A DNA stretch of 12,007 nucleotides, taken from NCBI GenBank assembly GCA_903970315.1, contig CAJCIJ010000142.1:1-12007 (forward strand), read 5' to 3'. Under the pieces are notes generated by a model. The model did not search any database and had not been told where the DNA came from. It worked only from the letters and a program-made list of their open reading frames with translations. The translations under genes were made by a program, and so were the position numbers. Position 1 is the stretch's first letter; every line of letters begins with the position of its first letter. Below are positions 1 through 6,195 of this stretch, piece by piece. The DNA is from Actinomycetota bacterium. GTDB lineage: Bacteria; Actinomycetota; Thermoleophilia; Solirubrobacterales; Solirubrobacteraceae.

Positions 1-46
1 CGAGATGATCTGGTGACTGGAGTTCAGACGTGTGCTCTTCCGATCT
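1..46 (+). other. Illumina P7 index adapter (non-genomic contig-end artefact)
   Basis: Positions 13-46 match the 34-nt Illumina read-2/index adapter, beginning GTGACTGGAGTTCAGACG and ending CTCTTCCGATCT. Positions 1-6 (CGAGAT) are the end of the P7 flow-cell sequence, and positions 7-12 (GATCTG) are the reverse complement of CAGATC, which is TruSeq/NEBNext index 7. The order P7, index, adapter is that of a library primer, so this is untrimmed adapter and not DNA of the organism. Genomic sequence begins at about 47. Any protein predicted from this stretch, such as one containing TGVQTCALPI or starting MLFRS, is spurious. The match is from memory of the standard adapter and is base-perfect as far as I can read it. 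Confidence 0.97.
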
Positions 47-367
47 GGGCTGCTGAAACTGATGCGCTCGCCAAAGAGCCTGCGCTACCGCATCGAGCGC
101 CTGCCCGAGGTTCCCGAGGTGCTCGAGTTCCTGGTGGGCGAGGCTGGCATGGATGCCCCCACGGCCTACAGCACCTTCAACATGGGCGTCGGGATGGCAC
201 TGTGCTGCCCGGCCGGCGCCGGGGAGTCCGTGGCGCGCGTGGCCGCCGCCGCGGGGTTCAGCGCCGCGCTGTCGGGGCGGGTCGAGGCGGGGGAGCGCAG
301 CGTGGTGCTGGAGCCCGTCGGCGTCACCTACTCCGGCGCCCAGCTCGACCTCGGCGGCAGCGCCTAG
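47..367 (+). CDS. purM: Phosphoribosylformylglycinamidine cyclo-ligase (AIR synthase), C-terminal fragment
   Basis: PurM closes the imidazole ring in purine synthesis: FGAM + ATP gives AIR, in the cytosol. Only the last 106 residues are present, because the contig ends inside the gene and adapter replaces the upstream part. The fragment starts GLLKLMRSPKSLRYRIERLP, and its LPEVPEVLEFL and AYSTFNMGVGMAL segments match the conserved C-terminal AIR-synthase domain, where F-N-x-G-x-G-M is the family signature. It ends with TAG at 365-367 after a short GVTYSGAQLDL tail. An in-frame GTG at 32 lies inside the adapter and must not be taken as the start. The ATP-binding N-terminal half is missing, so nothing can be said about its active site. 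The next gene is 252 bp away and unrelated. A related AIR-synthase-like paralogue is possible, but PurM is the best reading. Confidence 0.85.
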   Translation, partial: GLLKLMRSPKSLRYRIERLPEVPEVLEFLVGEAGMDAPTAYSTFNMGVGMALCCPAGAGESVARVAAAAGFSAALSGRVEAGERSVVLEPVGVTYSGAQLDLGGSA

Positions 368-369
368 GA

Positions 370-390
370 CGGCGTTCGGCCGGCGTTTTT
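370..390 (+). terminator. Possible weak terminator after purM
   Basis: Three bases after the purM stop there is a short hairpin, CGGC (370-373) pairing with GCCG (379-382) around a 5-nt loop, then GCG and a run of five T (386-390). The stem is only 4 bp, so this is weak by the usual rules. The T-run in otherwise very GC-rich DNA is what makes it worth noting. Confidence 0.25.
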
Positions 391-499
391 GGCCCGCGCC
401 CGTGCGGCTCCTGTCGGGCGGCGGGCTATCATGGGCGCGCCTGCCACAACCGATACTCCAGGTGGTGGCACGTGTTGAATGTCATGCCGGTGGGTATCA

Positions 500-576
500 G
501 CCACAGCACGGTCTGTGGCGTGGGTCCCTTGGCCTGACCACACTGCGCCGATCATGGCGTTGGTGTCCACAGACCG
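500..576 (+). promoter_or_regulatory. Three-arm repeat, possible structured leader or operator
   Basis: CCACAG at 501-506 is complementary to CTGTGG at 513-518, giving a 7-bp hairpin (500-506/513-519) with a 6-nt loop. The same middle arm is also complementary to CCACAGACC at 567-575, extending to a perfect 10-bp pairing (509-518 with 567-576). The two pairings exclude each other. The longer one would enclose two smaller hairpins, 520-541 (one bulged G) and 546-559, giving a three-way-junction shape. It lies 34 nt upstream of the Shine-Dalgarno sequence of the secreted-protein gene. As DNA it could instead be a regulator site: a CCACAG-N6-CTGTGG palindrome plus a third half-site. The pairing was found by eye and chance is not excluded. 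No known riboswitch class is recognised. Confidence 0.3.
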
Positions 577-619
577 ACCTATCTGTAAACGAGTCGTCCA
601 AAGTAGAACTGAGGAGAGA

Positions 620-1468
620 ATGCTGACCAGCATCGAGTCAAATCACCAAGCCCACACCGCATCCAGCGCACCTGGCCGCGGTGTAGCGCGCATGCTTGCG
701 CGCGGTGGCCTTGCGGCGCTGGCCGGCGCCGCCGCGCTCGCCGCGATCTCACCCGCGCTCGCCGCCGCCGAACCGACGGTCAAGGCCTCCGCGAAGATCC
801 TGCCCATCCCCGGATACCCCCACACCGGCAACATCCTGGGCGCCGGCGCCGATCTGGAAACGCAGTTCCTGATCTCCGGCACCGAATACGCGGGCGGCCC
901 GCCGCCGCTTACCGGGGTCAAGGTGTACTTCCCCAAGGGCACCAAGATCACCACCAAGGGGTTCCCCACGTGCACGTCCTCGGTGATCAAGGCAACCGGT
1001 GGAAACAAGTGCCCGAAGCCGTCAAAGGCCGGGCCCGCGGGCCACACCAAGGGCTACGTGAGCCTCGGCGGTGAACGTGTCGAAGAGACCGTCACCGTGC
1101 AGCCCTACTTCGTATCCGGTGGCATTGACTTCTGGATCGAAGGCGACCATCCGGTCAAGATCGAAAAGCTCGCAACCGGCTCCTGGGCCTTCCCGGCATC
1201 GGGCCCCGTGCTGACCGTCGAAGTGCCGCTGATCGAAACCCTCGCCGAAGCGCCCGACGCCTCGGCAACGAGCATCATCAACATCGCCGGCGGGGCGATC
1301 AAGAAGGGCAAGAAGACCGTCTACTACGGCACGATCCCCAAGAAGTGCCCCAGCGGCGGTTTCCCGGCCAAGGCCGAACTGACCTTCGGCAACCCGCTGA
1401 ACCCGATGGAGACGGGGGCCACGGTCACCGCCTCGACCACGGTTCCCTGCCCCACCAAGAAGGGCTGA
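620..1468 (+). CDS. Secreted four-cysteine protein of unknown function
   Basis: 282 residues starting at ATG 620, chosen because a good ribosome site (GAGGAGAG, 611-618) sits just upstream and a signal peptide follows directly; longer in-frame starts from 479 have neither. The N-terminus is long and polar (1-24, with R20, R24 and R28), then a hydrophobic Ala/Leu stretch at about 29-43 and a probable signal peptidase I site after SPALA (residue 48). No lipobox or twin-arginine motif is seen. The mature part is rich in Lys, Thr, Gly and Pro, with predicted beta character and no transmembrane segment. It has four cysteines (C118, C131, C243, C277), which could form two disulfides. I do not recognise a named domain; similar secreted hypothetical proteins are, to my recollection, common in Solirubrobacterales. 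It precedes the mce operon, but 351 bp with hairpins separates them, so co-transcription is doubtful. A lipid-binding or envelope role would be a guess. Confidence 0.8.
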   Translation: MLTSIESNHQAHTASSAPGRGVARMLARGGLAALAGAAALAAISPALAAAEPTVKASAKILPIPGYPHTGNILGAGADLETQFLISGTEYAGGPPPLTGVKVYFPKGTKITTKGFPTCTSSVIKATGGNKCPKPSKAGPAGHTKGYVSLGGERVEETVTVQPYFVSGGIDFWIEGDHPVKIEKLATGSWAFPASGPVLTVEVPLIETLAEAPDASATSIINIAGGAIKKGKKTVYYGTIPKKCPSGGFPAKAELTFGNPLNPMETGATVTASTTVPCPTKKG

Positions 1469-1473
1469 CGCGC

Positions 1474-1504
1474 CCTCGGGCGAGGCGTAAAGCCACGCCC
1501 GAGG
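1474..1504 (+). terminator. Hairpin just after the secreted-protein gene
   Basis: CCTCGGGCG (1474-1482) pairs perfectly with CGCCCGAGG (1496-1504). Past an A-A mismatch, GGC (1484-1486) pairs with GCC (1492-1494) around a 5-nt loop. It begins 5 nt after the stop codon. No T-tract follows, as is common for actinobacterial terminator candidates. It may act with the second hairpin at 1527-1563. Confidence 0.4.
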
Positions 1505-1526
1505 CACGAAGCCAAGGTCTGATTAG

Positions 1527-1563
1527 CGCACGCGGGCCGGCATTTATGCCGGCCCGCTGTGCG
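1527..1563 (+). terminator. Strong GC-rich hairpin, likely transcription end of the secreted-protein gene
   Basis: An 11-bp perfect stem, GCGGGCCGGCA (1532-1542) with TGCCGGCCCGC (1547-1557), closes a TTTA loop. It is extended by a further 5 bp (1527-1531 with 1559-1563) across a single bulged T at 1558. This is the strongest local inverted repeat I saw in the intergenic DNA. There is no T-run downstream, so it would be a U-less terminator or a 3'-end stabiliser. Confidence 0.55.
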
Positions 1564-1819
1564 TTGGAGGGGAGGGCCCCGGCAGGGTTTTCAGGCTGCC
1601 CGGAGCCGCCGCGGTCGAACCGTCGCGCCCCCCGGCGCAGTGGCGGCCCGTGACGGCGGGCGATCCCGGTAGCATTCGGGGGTGCCAGCAGGGAGTTTGG
1701 GCCGCTTTTGCGGCCTCGGTTTGCCATCGTGGCGAGCTGCTTGCGTGGCGGACAGGACAGGGGAGTCGGCCCTGCCTGAAGGCAGGGGATGATGGGCTTT
1801 TGAGGAAGGGTCCGGTGAG
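1564..1819 (+). promoter_or_regulatory. Leader region of the mce operon with two hairpins
   Basis: This non-coding stretch should hold the promoter of the mce operon, but I cannot identify convincing -35/-10 boxes. Two compact hairpins are visible: GGCCGC-TTTT-GCGGCC (1700-1715, 6 bp) and CCCTGCC-TGAA-GGCAGGG (1770-1787, 7 bp). The second ends 14 nt before the ribosome-binding site GAGGAAGGG (1802-1810) of the first mce gene, close enough to affect ribosome access or mRNA stability. No gene, tRNA or recognised RNA element is seen here. Confidence 0.35.
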
Positions 1820-3262
1820 TTGACGGCGCTTGTCTGGAATAGGGGCCGCCGCGCGGTAGCGGCTGCGTGCGCGCTTGCCGCCGTGGTGGTCATCGTGCTC
1901 TTGGTCACCGGCGGATCCGGCGGTGGCTACAGGGTGCGCGCGATCTTTGCCGACGCCGCCAACCTCACCCAGGGCGAGCAGGTCAAGATCGCCGGTGTGC
2001 CCGTCGGCAGAGTGGAATCGGTGGCGCCCACGCCCCAGGCCACGGCCGCGGTGGTCATGGACATCACGGCGGCGGGCTTTCAGGACTTCCGCACCGACGC
2101 CTACTGCATCGTGCGCCCGCAGTCGCTGCTGGGCGAGAAGTACGTCGACTGCCAGCCCACGCAAACCCACGCCGAAGGGGCCGCGTTGGCGCCCAAGCTG
2201 CCTGTGATCGGCGCCGGCAAGGAAGGCGCCGGCGAGCACCTGTTGCCCGTCTCAAACACCTCCAGCCCCGTGGACCCCGACCTGCTGTCAGACATCACGC
2301 AGTTGCCGGAGGCCCAGCGTCTGCGGATCATTCTCAACGAACTGGGAGTGGGCCTGGCCGGCCGCGGCCCGGATCTGCATGAAGCGATCATCCACGCCAG
2401 TCCCGCGCTGAGAGAAACCAACCGCGTGCTTGCCATCCTGGCGCGCGACAACCACGTGCTGTCCAAGCTCGCCGTGGACTCCGACCGGGCGCTGACGCCG
2501 CTTGCGCGCGTCCGTACTCGCGTGGCCGACTTTCTGGCGCAGGCAAACACTGTGGGCAAGGCCAGCGCCAACCACGAGCGGGAACTGGGCCAGACGCTCG
2601 CCGACTTCCCCGCGTTCTTGGCGCAGCTGGGCCCAGCCATGAGCCGGATAGAGCACTTCGCGGGTGAAACGACGCCGGTGTTCACCGAGCTGCACAAGGT
2701 GGCACCGGCGATCGACACGATCTTCACGGGCCTGCCCGCGCTTGCGCACAGCTCGACGCACTACTTCCAGAGCCTGGGCAAGTTCGGCCAGAGCGCTGCG
2801 CCCGCACTGGTGGCAAGCGAGGGGCTGCTGGAACGGCTGGAGTCGCTGGGATCCTCGGCGAAGCCGTTTGCCGGCAATCTCTCGACGCTGCTGGAAAGCC
2901 TGCGCCAGACCGGTGGGATCGAGCGCTTCATGGACCTCATCTTCCTGGCCTCCGGCGCGACCAACGGCTATGACTCCCTCGGCCACTTCCTGCGTGCCGA
3001 CCTGATCTCGGGCACCTGTTATGAGGCCCGGGCCACAGTTGACGAAGGGTGTGAGGCCGTGTTCCATGAAAACGCCGCTGGCTCGGCCAGCTCCGCCCAG
3101 GCCAGCTCGGCCTCCTCATCGTCAGCGGGCTCGGCGGAAGCCGGCTCCTCGGGCTCGGGCTCGCGGGCGGTGCTGGCGCGCACGCTGGCAGACATCGAAG
3201 GCGCGCCCAGCTCCGGGTCCAGCGCCTCGCGCCTGCTCCTCAACTACCTGCTGGGCGAATGA
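1820..3262 (+). CDS. MCE family protein 1 of 6 (lipid-transport substrate-binding subunit)
   Basis: 480 residues. The start is TTG at 1820: the frame has a stop at 1790, no ATG or GTG precedes the membrane segment, and GAGGAAGGG lies about 10 nt upstream. The order is a short basic N-terminus (R8, R10, R11), one transmembrane helix at 12-30, an MCE domain at about 37-115 with the G-x-x-V-x-x-x-G-V-x-V-G core (52-63) and LLGEKYV near its end, then a long helical region to about 395. A Ser/Ala/Gly-rich linker (419-448) leads to a short terminal helix, RLLLNYLLGE. MCE proteins build the extracytoplasmic tube of lipid importers. Cysteines C96/C111 (inside the MCE domain) and C400/C411 form two likely pairs; C17 is in the membrane. 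It is the most divergent of the six after the MCE domain, lacking the L-D-x-x-L motif. It is the first gene of the operon; the next starts 6 nt after its stop. Substrate unknown. Confidence 0.88.
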   Translation: MTALVWNRGRRAVAAACALAAVVVIVLLVTGGSGGGYRVRAIFADAANLTQGEQVKIAGVPVGRVESVAPTPQATAAVVMDITAAGFQDFRTDAYCIVRPQSLLGEKYVDCQPTQTHAEGAALAPKLPVIGAGKEGAGEHLLPVSNTSSPVDPDLLSDITQLPEAQRLRIILNELGVGLAGRGPDLHEAIIHASPALRETNRVLAILARDNHVLSKLAVDSDRALTPLARVRTRVADFLAQANTVGKASANHERELGQTLADFPAFLAQLGPAMSRIEHFAGETTPVFTELHKVAPAIDTIFTGLPALAHSSTHYFQSLGKFGQSAAPALVASEGLLERLESLGSSAKPFAGNLSTLLESLRQTGGIERFMDLIFLASGATNGYDSLGHFLRADLISGTCYEARATVDEGCEAVFHENAAGSASSAQASSASSSSAGSAEAGSSGSGSRAVLARTLADIEGAPSSGSSASRLLLNYLLGE

Positions 3263-3268
3263 GCACCG

Positions 3269-4678
3269 ATGGCCATCGCTAGCCCGCCCAGGACCCCGCC
3301 ACCACCGCCTTCCGGCGGCGCCGCCGGCGCGCCACCGGGGCGCCCGCGCCGCGCGGGGCTTGCCGGCAACGTGCGCGGCGTGCTCCTGGGCGTGCTCGCG
3401 CTCGTGGTCGTCGTGATCGCCTTCATCGCACTCACAGCCCCCTCGGGCACCGAATACAAGGCGCTGTTCTCCACCGACGAGCTGCTGGTGCTGGGCGATC
3501 CCGTGGAGGTCGGCGGGGTACCCGTGGGCAGCGTCAGTGCCATCTCGCTGACCGGCCACTACAAGGCGCTGGTCACATTCCACGTGGACTCCTCGCTTGC
3601 CCCGCTGCACCAGGGCACGTCGGCCGAAATCCGCATCCCCTCGCTTTCGGGCGTGGCCAACCGCTACGTCGCGCTGACGCCCGGACCCAACAACTACCCC
3701 ACGCTGCCGGCTGGCACGACCATCACCAAGACCTCCAGCCCGGTTGACCTCGATGAACTGTTCAACACGCTCAACGCCAAGACCCGCAGGGGCCTGCAGC
3801 AGGTCATAGACGGCTTTGCCGCGCAGTACGCCGGGGCCGAAGACGAGGTCAGCGCGGCGGTCGGCTACTTCCCGCCGACGCTGCGCGCGCTGGACCACGT
3901 GTTTGCCGAACTGGTCCGCGACGAACACACCTTCTCGCAGTTTTTGGTCAATGTCGCCCAGGCCACGACGGTGATCGGCGCCCACAGCGCCCAGCTCCAA
4001 AGCCTGATCGCAAACGCCGACACCACCTTCGGCGCGATCGGCTCCCAGCAGGCCAACCTGGCGCGCGGCCTTCAGCAGCTGCCTCTGACGCTGACCGCGG
4101 GAACGCGTACGTTCGAAGGGCTGCCACCCACGCTGGCCGCGCTGCGCAGGCTCGTGGAATTCTCAAAGGCCGATACCAAGACGCTGCCGCAACTGCTGGG
4201 ACGCCTTGCCCCGCTGGTCACGCAGGCCACGCCCGTCGTCCACAATTTGGCCGAAGCGATCGACCGGCCGGGTCCCTCGAACGATCTCACCGACGCCGCC
4301 CTGGCGCTTCCCAAGCTGGCGAAGACGCTTTCGACCGCATCGCCGGACACGATCAAGGCGCTGCGCGAAGGGTTGCCGGACTCCTCCCTGTTCGCCCCCT
4401 ACGCGCCCGACTTTGAGGGCCTGCTGCGTGCATTCGGGCAGACGACCGCCTACTACGACGCCGACGGCCACTACGCCCATGTGCTGCCGGAGTTCGACAC
4501 CTTCAAGCTGGGCGAAGAAAACAAGCTCACCCCGGTCTCCCCGCAGGAAGGGCTGGAAGGGCTGAAGACCCGCCAGCTGACCCGCTGTCCCGGCGCCGCC
4601 ACCGCGCCGGCCGCCGACGGCTCCTCGCCGTTTGACGACAACGGGCTGTTGGGGTGCGACCTGTCGGAGGTGCCGTGA
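3269..4678 (+). CDS. MCE family protein 2 of 6, proline-rich cytosolic N-terminus
   Basis: 469 residues from ATG 3269. No strong ribosome site is seen, so coupling to the gene ending 6 nt upstream is likely; an ATG at 3259 is in another frame and stops at once. Residues 1-36 are cytosolic and Pro/Gly/Ala-rich (five prolines at 10-14, basic R25, R27, R28). A transmembrane helix spans about 37-56, and the MCE domain about 63-140 with G-D-P-V-E-V-G-G-V-P-V-G at 76-87. The post-MCE motif LDELFNTLNAKTR ends at R173, followed 99 residues later by P272 in a QQLP turn of the long helical region. Only two cysteines exist, C440 and C463, both near the C-terminus. It should be one subunit of a six-protein tube carrying lipid. 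The polyproline tail is unlike the other five subunits and could contact a cytosolic partner; that is a guess. Confidence 0.88.
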   Translation: MAIASPPRTPPPPPSGGAAGAPPGRPRRAGLAGNVRGVLLGVLALVVVVIAFIALTAPSGTEYKALFSTDELLVLGDPVEVGGVPVGSVSAISLTGHYKALVTFHVDSSLAPLHQGTSAEIRIPSLSGVANRYVALTPGPNNYPTLPAGTTITKTSSPVDLDELFNTLNAKTRRGLQQVIDGFAAQYAGAEDEVSAAVGYFPPTLRALDHVFAELVRDEHTFSQFLVNVAQATTVIGAHSAQLQSLIANADTTFGAIGSQQANLARGLQQLPLTLTAGTRTFEGLPPTLAALRRLVEFSKADTKTLPQLLGRLAPLVTQATPVVHNLAEAIDRPGPSNDLTDAALALPKLAKTLSTASPDTIKALREGLPDSSLFAPYAPDFEGLLRAFGQTTAYYDADGHYAHVLPEFDTFKLGEENKLTPVSPQEGLEGLKTRQLTRCPGAATAPAADGSSPFDDNGLLGCDLSEVP

Positions 4679-6195
4679 TGGGCACCCGTCGTAAGAGCTC
4701 GCTGGCCGGCAACCCCCTGCTGATCGGGGCCGTGACCGTGCTCCTCGTGGTAGCCGCCGTCTACCTCTCCTACAACGCCAACAACGGCCTTCCGTTTGTC
4801 CCCACCTACAACCTGAAGGTCCGCCTGCCCGACGCCGACGGGCTGATCAAGGGCAACGACGTGCGCATGGGGGGTACGCGCGTGGGCCTGGTGGCGAGTC
4901 TCACTCCCTATTCCGAACCGCGCACCGGGCGCTCGATAGCGATCGCCGAACTGAAGCTCAACAAGAGCATTCAGCCGCTGCCCGCCGACACCGACACGAG
5001 CATCCTCTCGCGCTCCTCCGTGGGCCTGAAGTACCTGGAACTGATCAAGGGCTCCTCCTCGCACACGCTGCCGTCGGGCGCAACGATCGGCCTTACGCAC
5101 TATCGCGAAACGGTCACGCTCGACGAATTCTTCAACACCTTCAACAAGCCCACGCGCACCGCCAGCCAGGAAAACCTGATCGACGGCGGTAACGGCTTCG
5201 CAGGCCGGGGTCCCTCGATCAACGGGACCCTGCATGCGTTGCGCCCGCTGACCGCCAACCTGATCACGGTGATGCACAACCTGGCCTCGCCGCGCACGGG
5301 GTTGGGCCAGTTCTTCGCCGATCTTGACCGTCCCGCCGAAGAGACCGCACCCGTGGCGCAGGCAAACGCCGAATTCTTCTCTGACCTGGACACGTTCTTC
5401 CGCGCCTGGGCAACGGTTCCCCGCTCGATCGAAGCGGCCATCGAAGGTGGCCCGGCAGCGCTGCGTCAGGCCACCTACTCGCTGCACTACCAGCTGCCGT
5501 TCTATGAGAAGTCCGCGCGGTTCATGCACCTGCTCCGGCCGACAACCGTCGCGCTCTCAAAGGCCGCCAGGCCGCTGGCCGGCGCGGTGACCGCGGGCGC
5601 AACCACACTGCAGGCCGCCGTCGCGCTGAACACGCGCCTTGAAAGCTTCCTCGGCAAGCTTCGCGCCTTCTCGACAAACCCCGTCGTGAACCTGGCGATC
5701 GAAGAGTTCGCCCTGACAGCCAAGCTGGGCAACACGGTGGTGGCGGCGATCGCCCCCGAGCAGGCCAAGTGCGACTACGTCACGCTGGCCTTCCGCAACG
5801 TGGCAAGCCTGTTGGCCGAGGATCTCGGCCCGGGCACGGCCGCACAGGTGGACCCGCTGCTGGCCGCAAGCGGGCCAAACAGCGAGGGTGGCCCGGCGTC
5901 GGCGCCCGCCAGCGGGCCCTACGCCGGCGTCAAGGTCGAACCGCAGTTCAACGCCAGCTACCTGCACGCAAACCCCTACCCCAACGTGGCAGGCCCCGGG
6001 CAGGCCAACGTGTGTGAAGCCGGCAACGAGGTCTATGAAGTCAACAAGACCGTGATCGGCCACGCCACACGACTCGCCGACGGCGGGGCGGGCATCACGA
6101 CCAAGCGCAACGAAAGCCTCTTCGGCGAACCGTACTCCGCCGCCACGCGCAAGGCGCTGGGCATCACCTCGAGCTCGGCGGGGGCCAAGCGATGA
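4678..6195 (+). CDS. MCE family protein 3 of 6
   Basis: 505 residues. ATG 4678 overlaps the previous stop by one base (TGATG) and has CGGAGG at 4665-4670, 7 nt upstream. A GTG directly before it (4675) would give a 4-nt overlap but stands too close to that site; a GTG at 4654 is less likely. The N-terminus is MGTRRKSS, with a transmembrane helix at about 14-32, then the linker NNGLPFVPTY. The MCE domain spans about 44-124 with G-N-D-V-R-M-G-G-T-R-V-G at 59-70. The motif LDEFFNTFNKPTR ends at R160, and the helical region carries P248, 88 residues on, about 11 shorter than in subunits 2, 5 and 6. Cysteines C365 and C446 are its only two. The tail has an ANPYPNVAGPGQANVC segment and ends in a basic, Ser/Ala-rich stretch. 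Expected role: structural and lipid-conducting subunit of the MCE tube. Confidence 0.88.
   Translation: MGTRRKSSLAGNPLLIGAVTVLLVVAAVYLSYNANNGLPFVPTYNLKVRLPDADGLIKGNDVRMGGTRVGLVASLTPYSEPRTGRSIAIAELKLNKSIQPLPADTDTSILSRSSVGLKYLELIKGSSSHTLPSGATIGLTHYRETVTLDEFFNTFNKPTRTASQENLIDGGNGFAGRGPSINGTLHALRPLTANLITVMHNLASPRTGLGQFFADLDRPAEETAPVAQANAEFFSDLDTFFRAWATVPRSIEAAIEGGPAALRQATYSLHYQLPFYEKSARFMHLLRPTTVALSKAARPLAGAVTAGATTLQAAVALNTRLESFLGKLRAFSTNPVVNLAIEEFALTAKLGNTVVAAIAPEQAKCDYVTLAFRNVASLLAEDLGPGTAAQVDPLLAASGPNSEGGPASAPASGPYAGVKVEPQFNASYLHANPYPNVAGPGQANVCEAGNEVYEVNKTVIGHATRLADGGAGITTKRNESLFGEPYSAATRKALGITSSSAGAKR

Noticed and set aside
13..537. 174-residue open frame beginning at position 13
   Set aside because: It starts inside sequencing adapter and runs out of frame through purM.
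560..589. Possible promoter TTGGTG (560-565), 18-nt spacer, TGTAAA (584-589) for the secreted-protein gene
   Set aside because: Only about half of the consensus bases match in each box, so it cannot be told from chance in this sequence.
479..619. Upstream in-frame extension of the secreted protein (start at 479)
   Set aside because: The added residues have no coding character and would bury the signal peptide. ATG 620 has a strong Shine-Dalgarno sequence.
3122..4000. 292-residue minus-strand open frame, and similar long antisense frames at 4471-5529 and 10570-11472
   Set aside because: Same situation: shadows of the coding strand with low-complexity basic composition and no recognisable fold.
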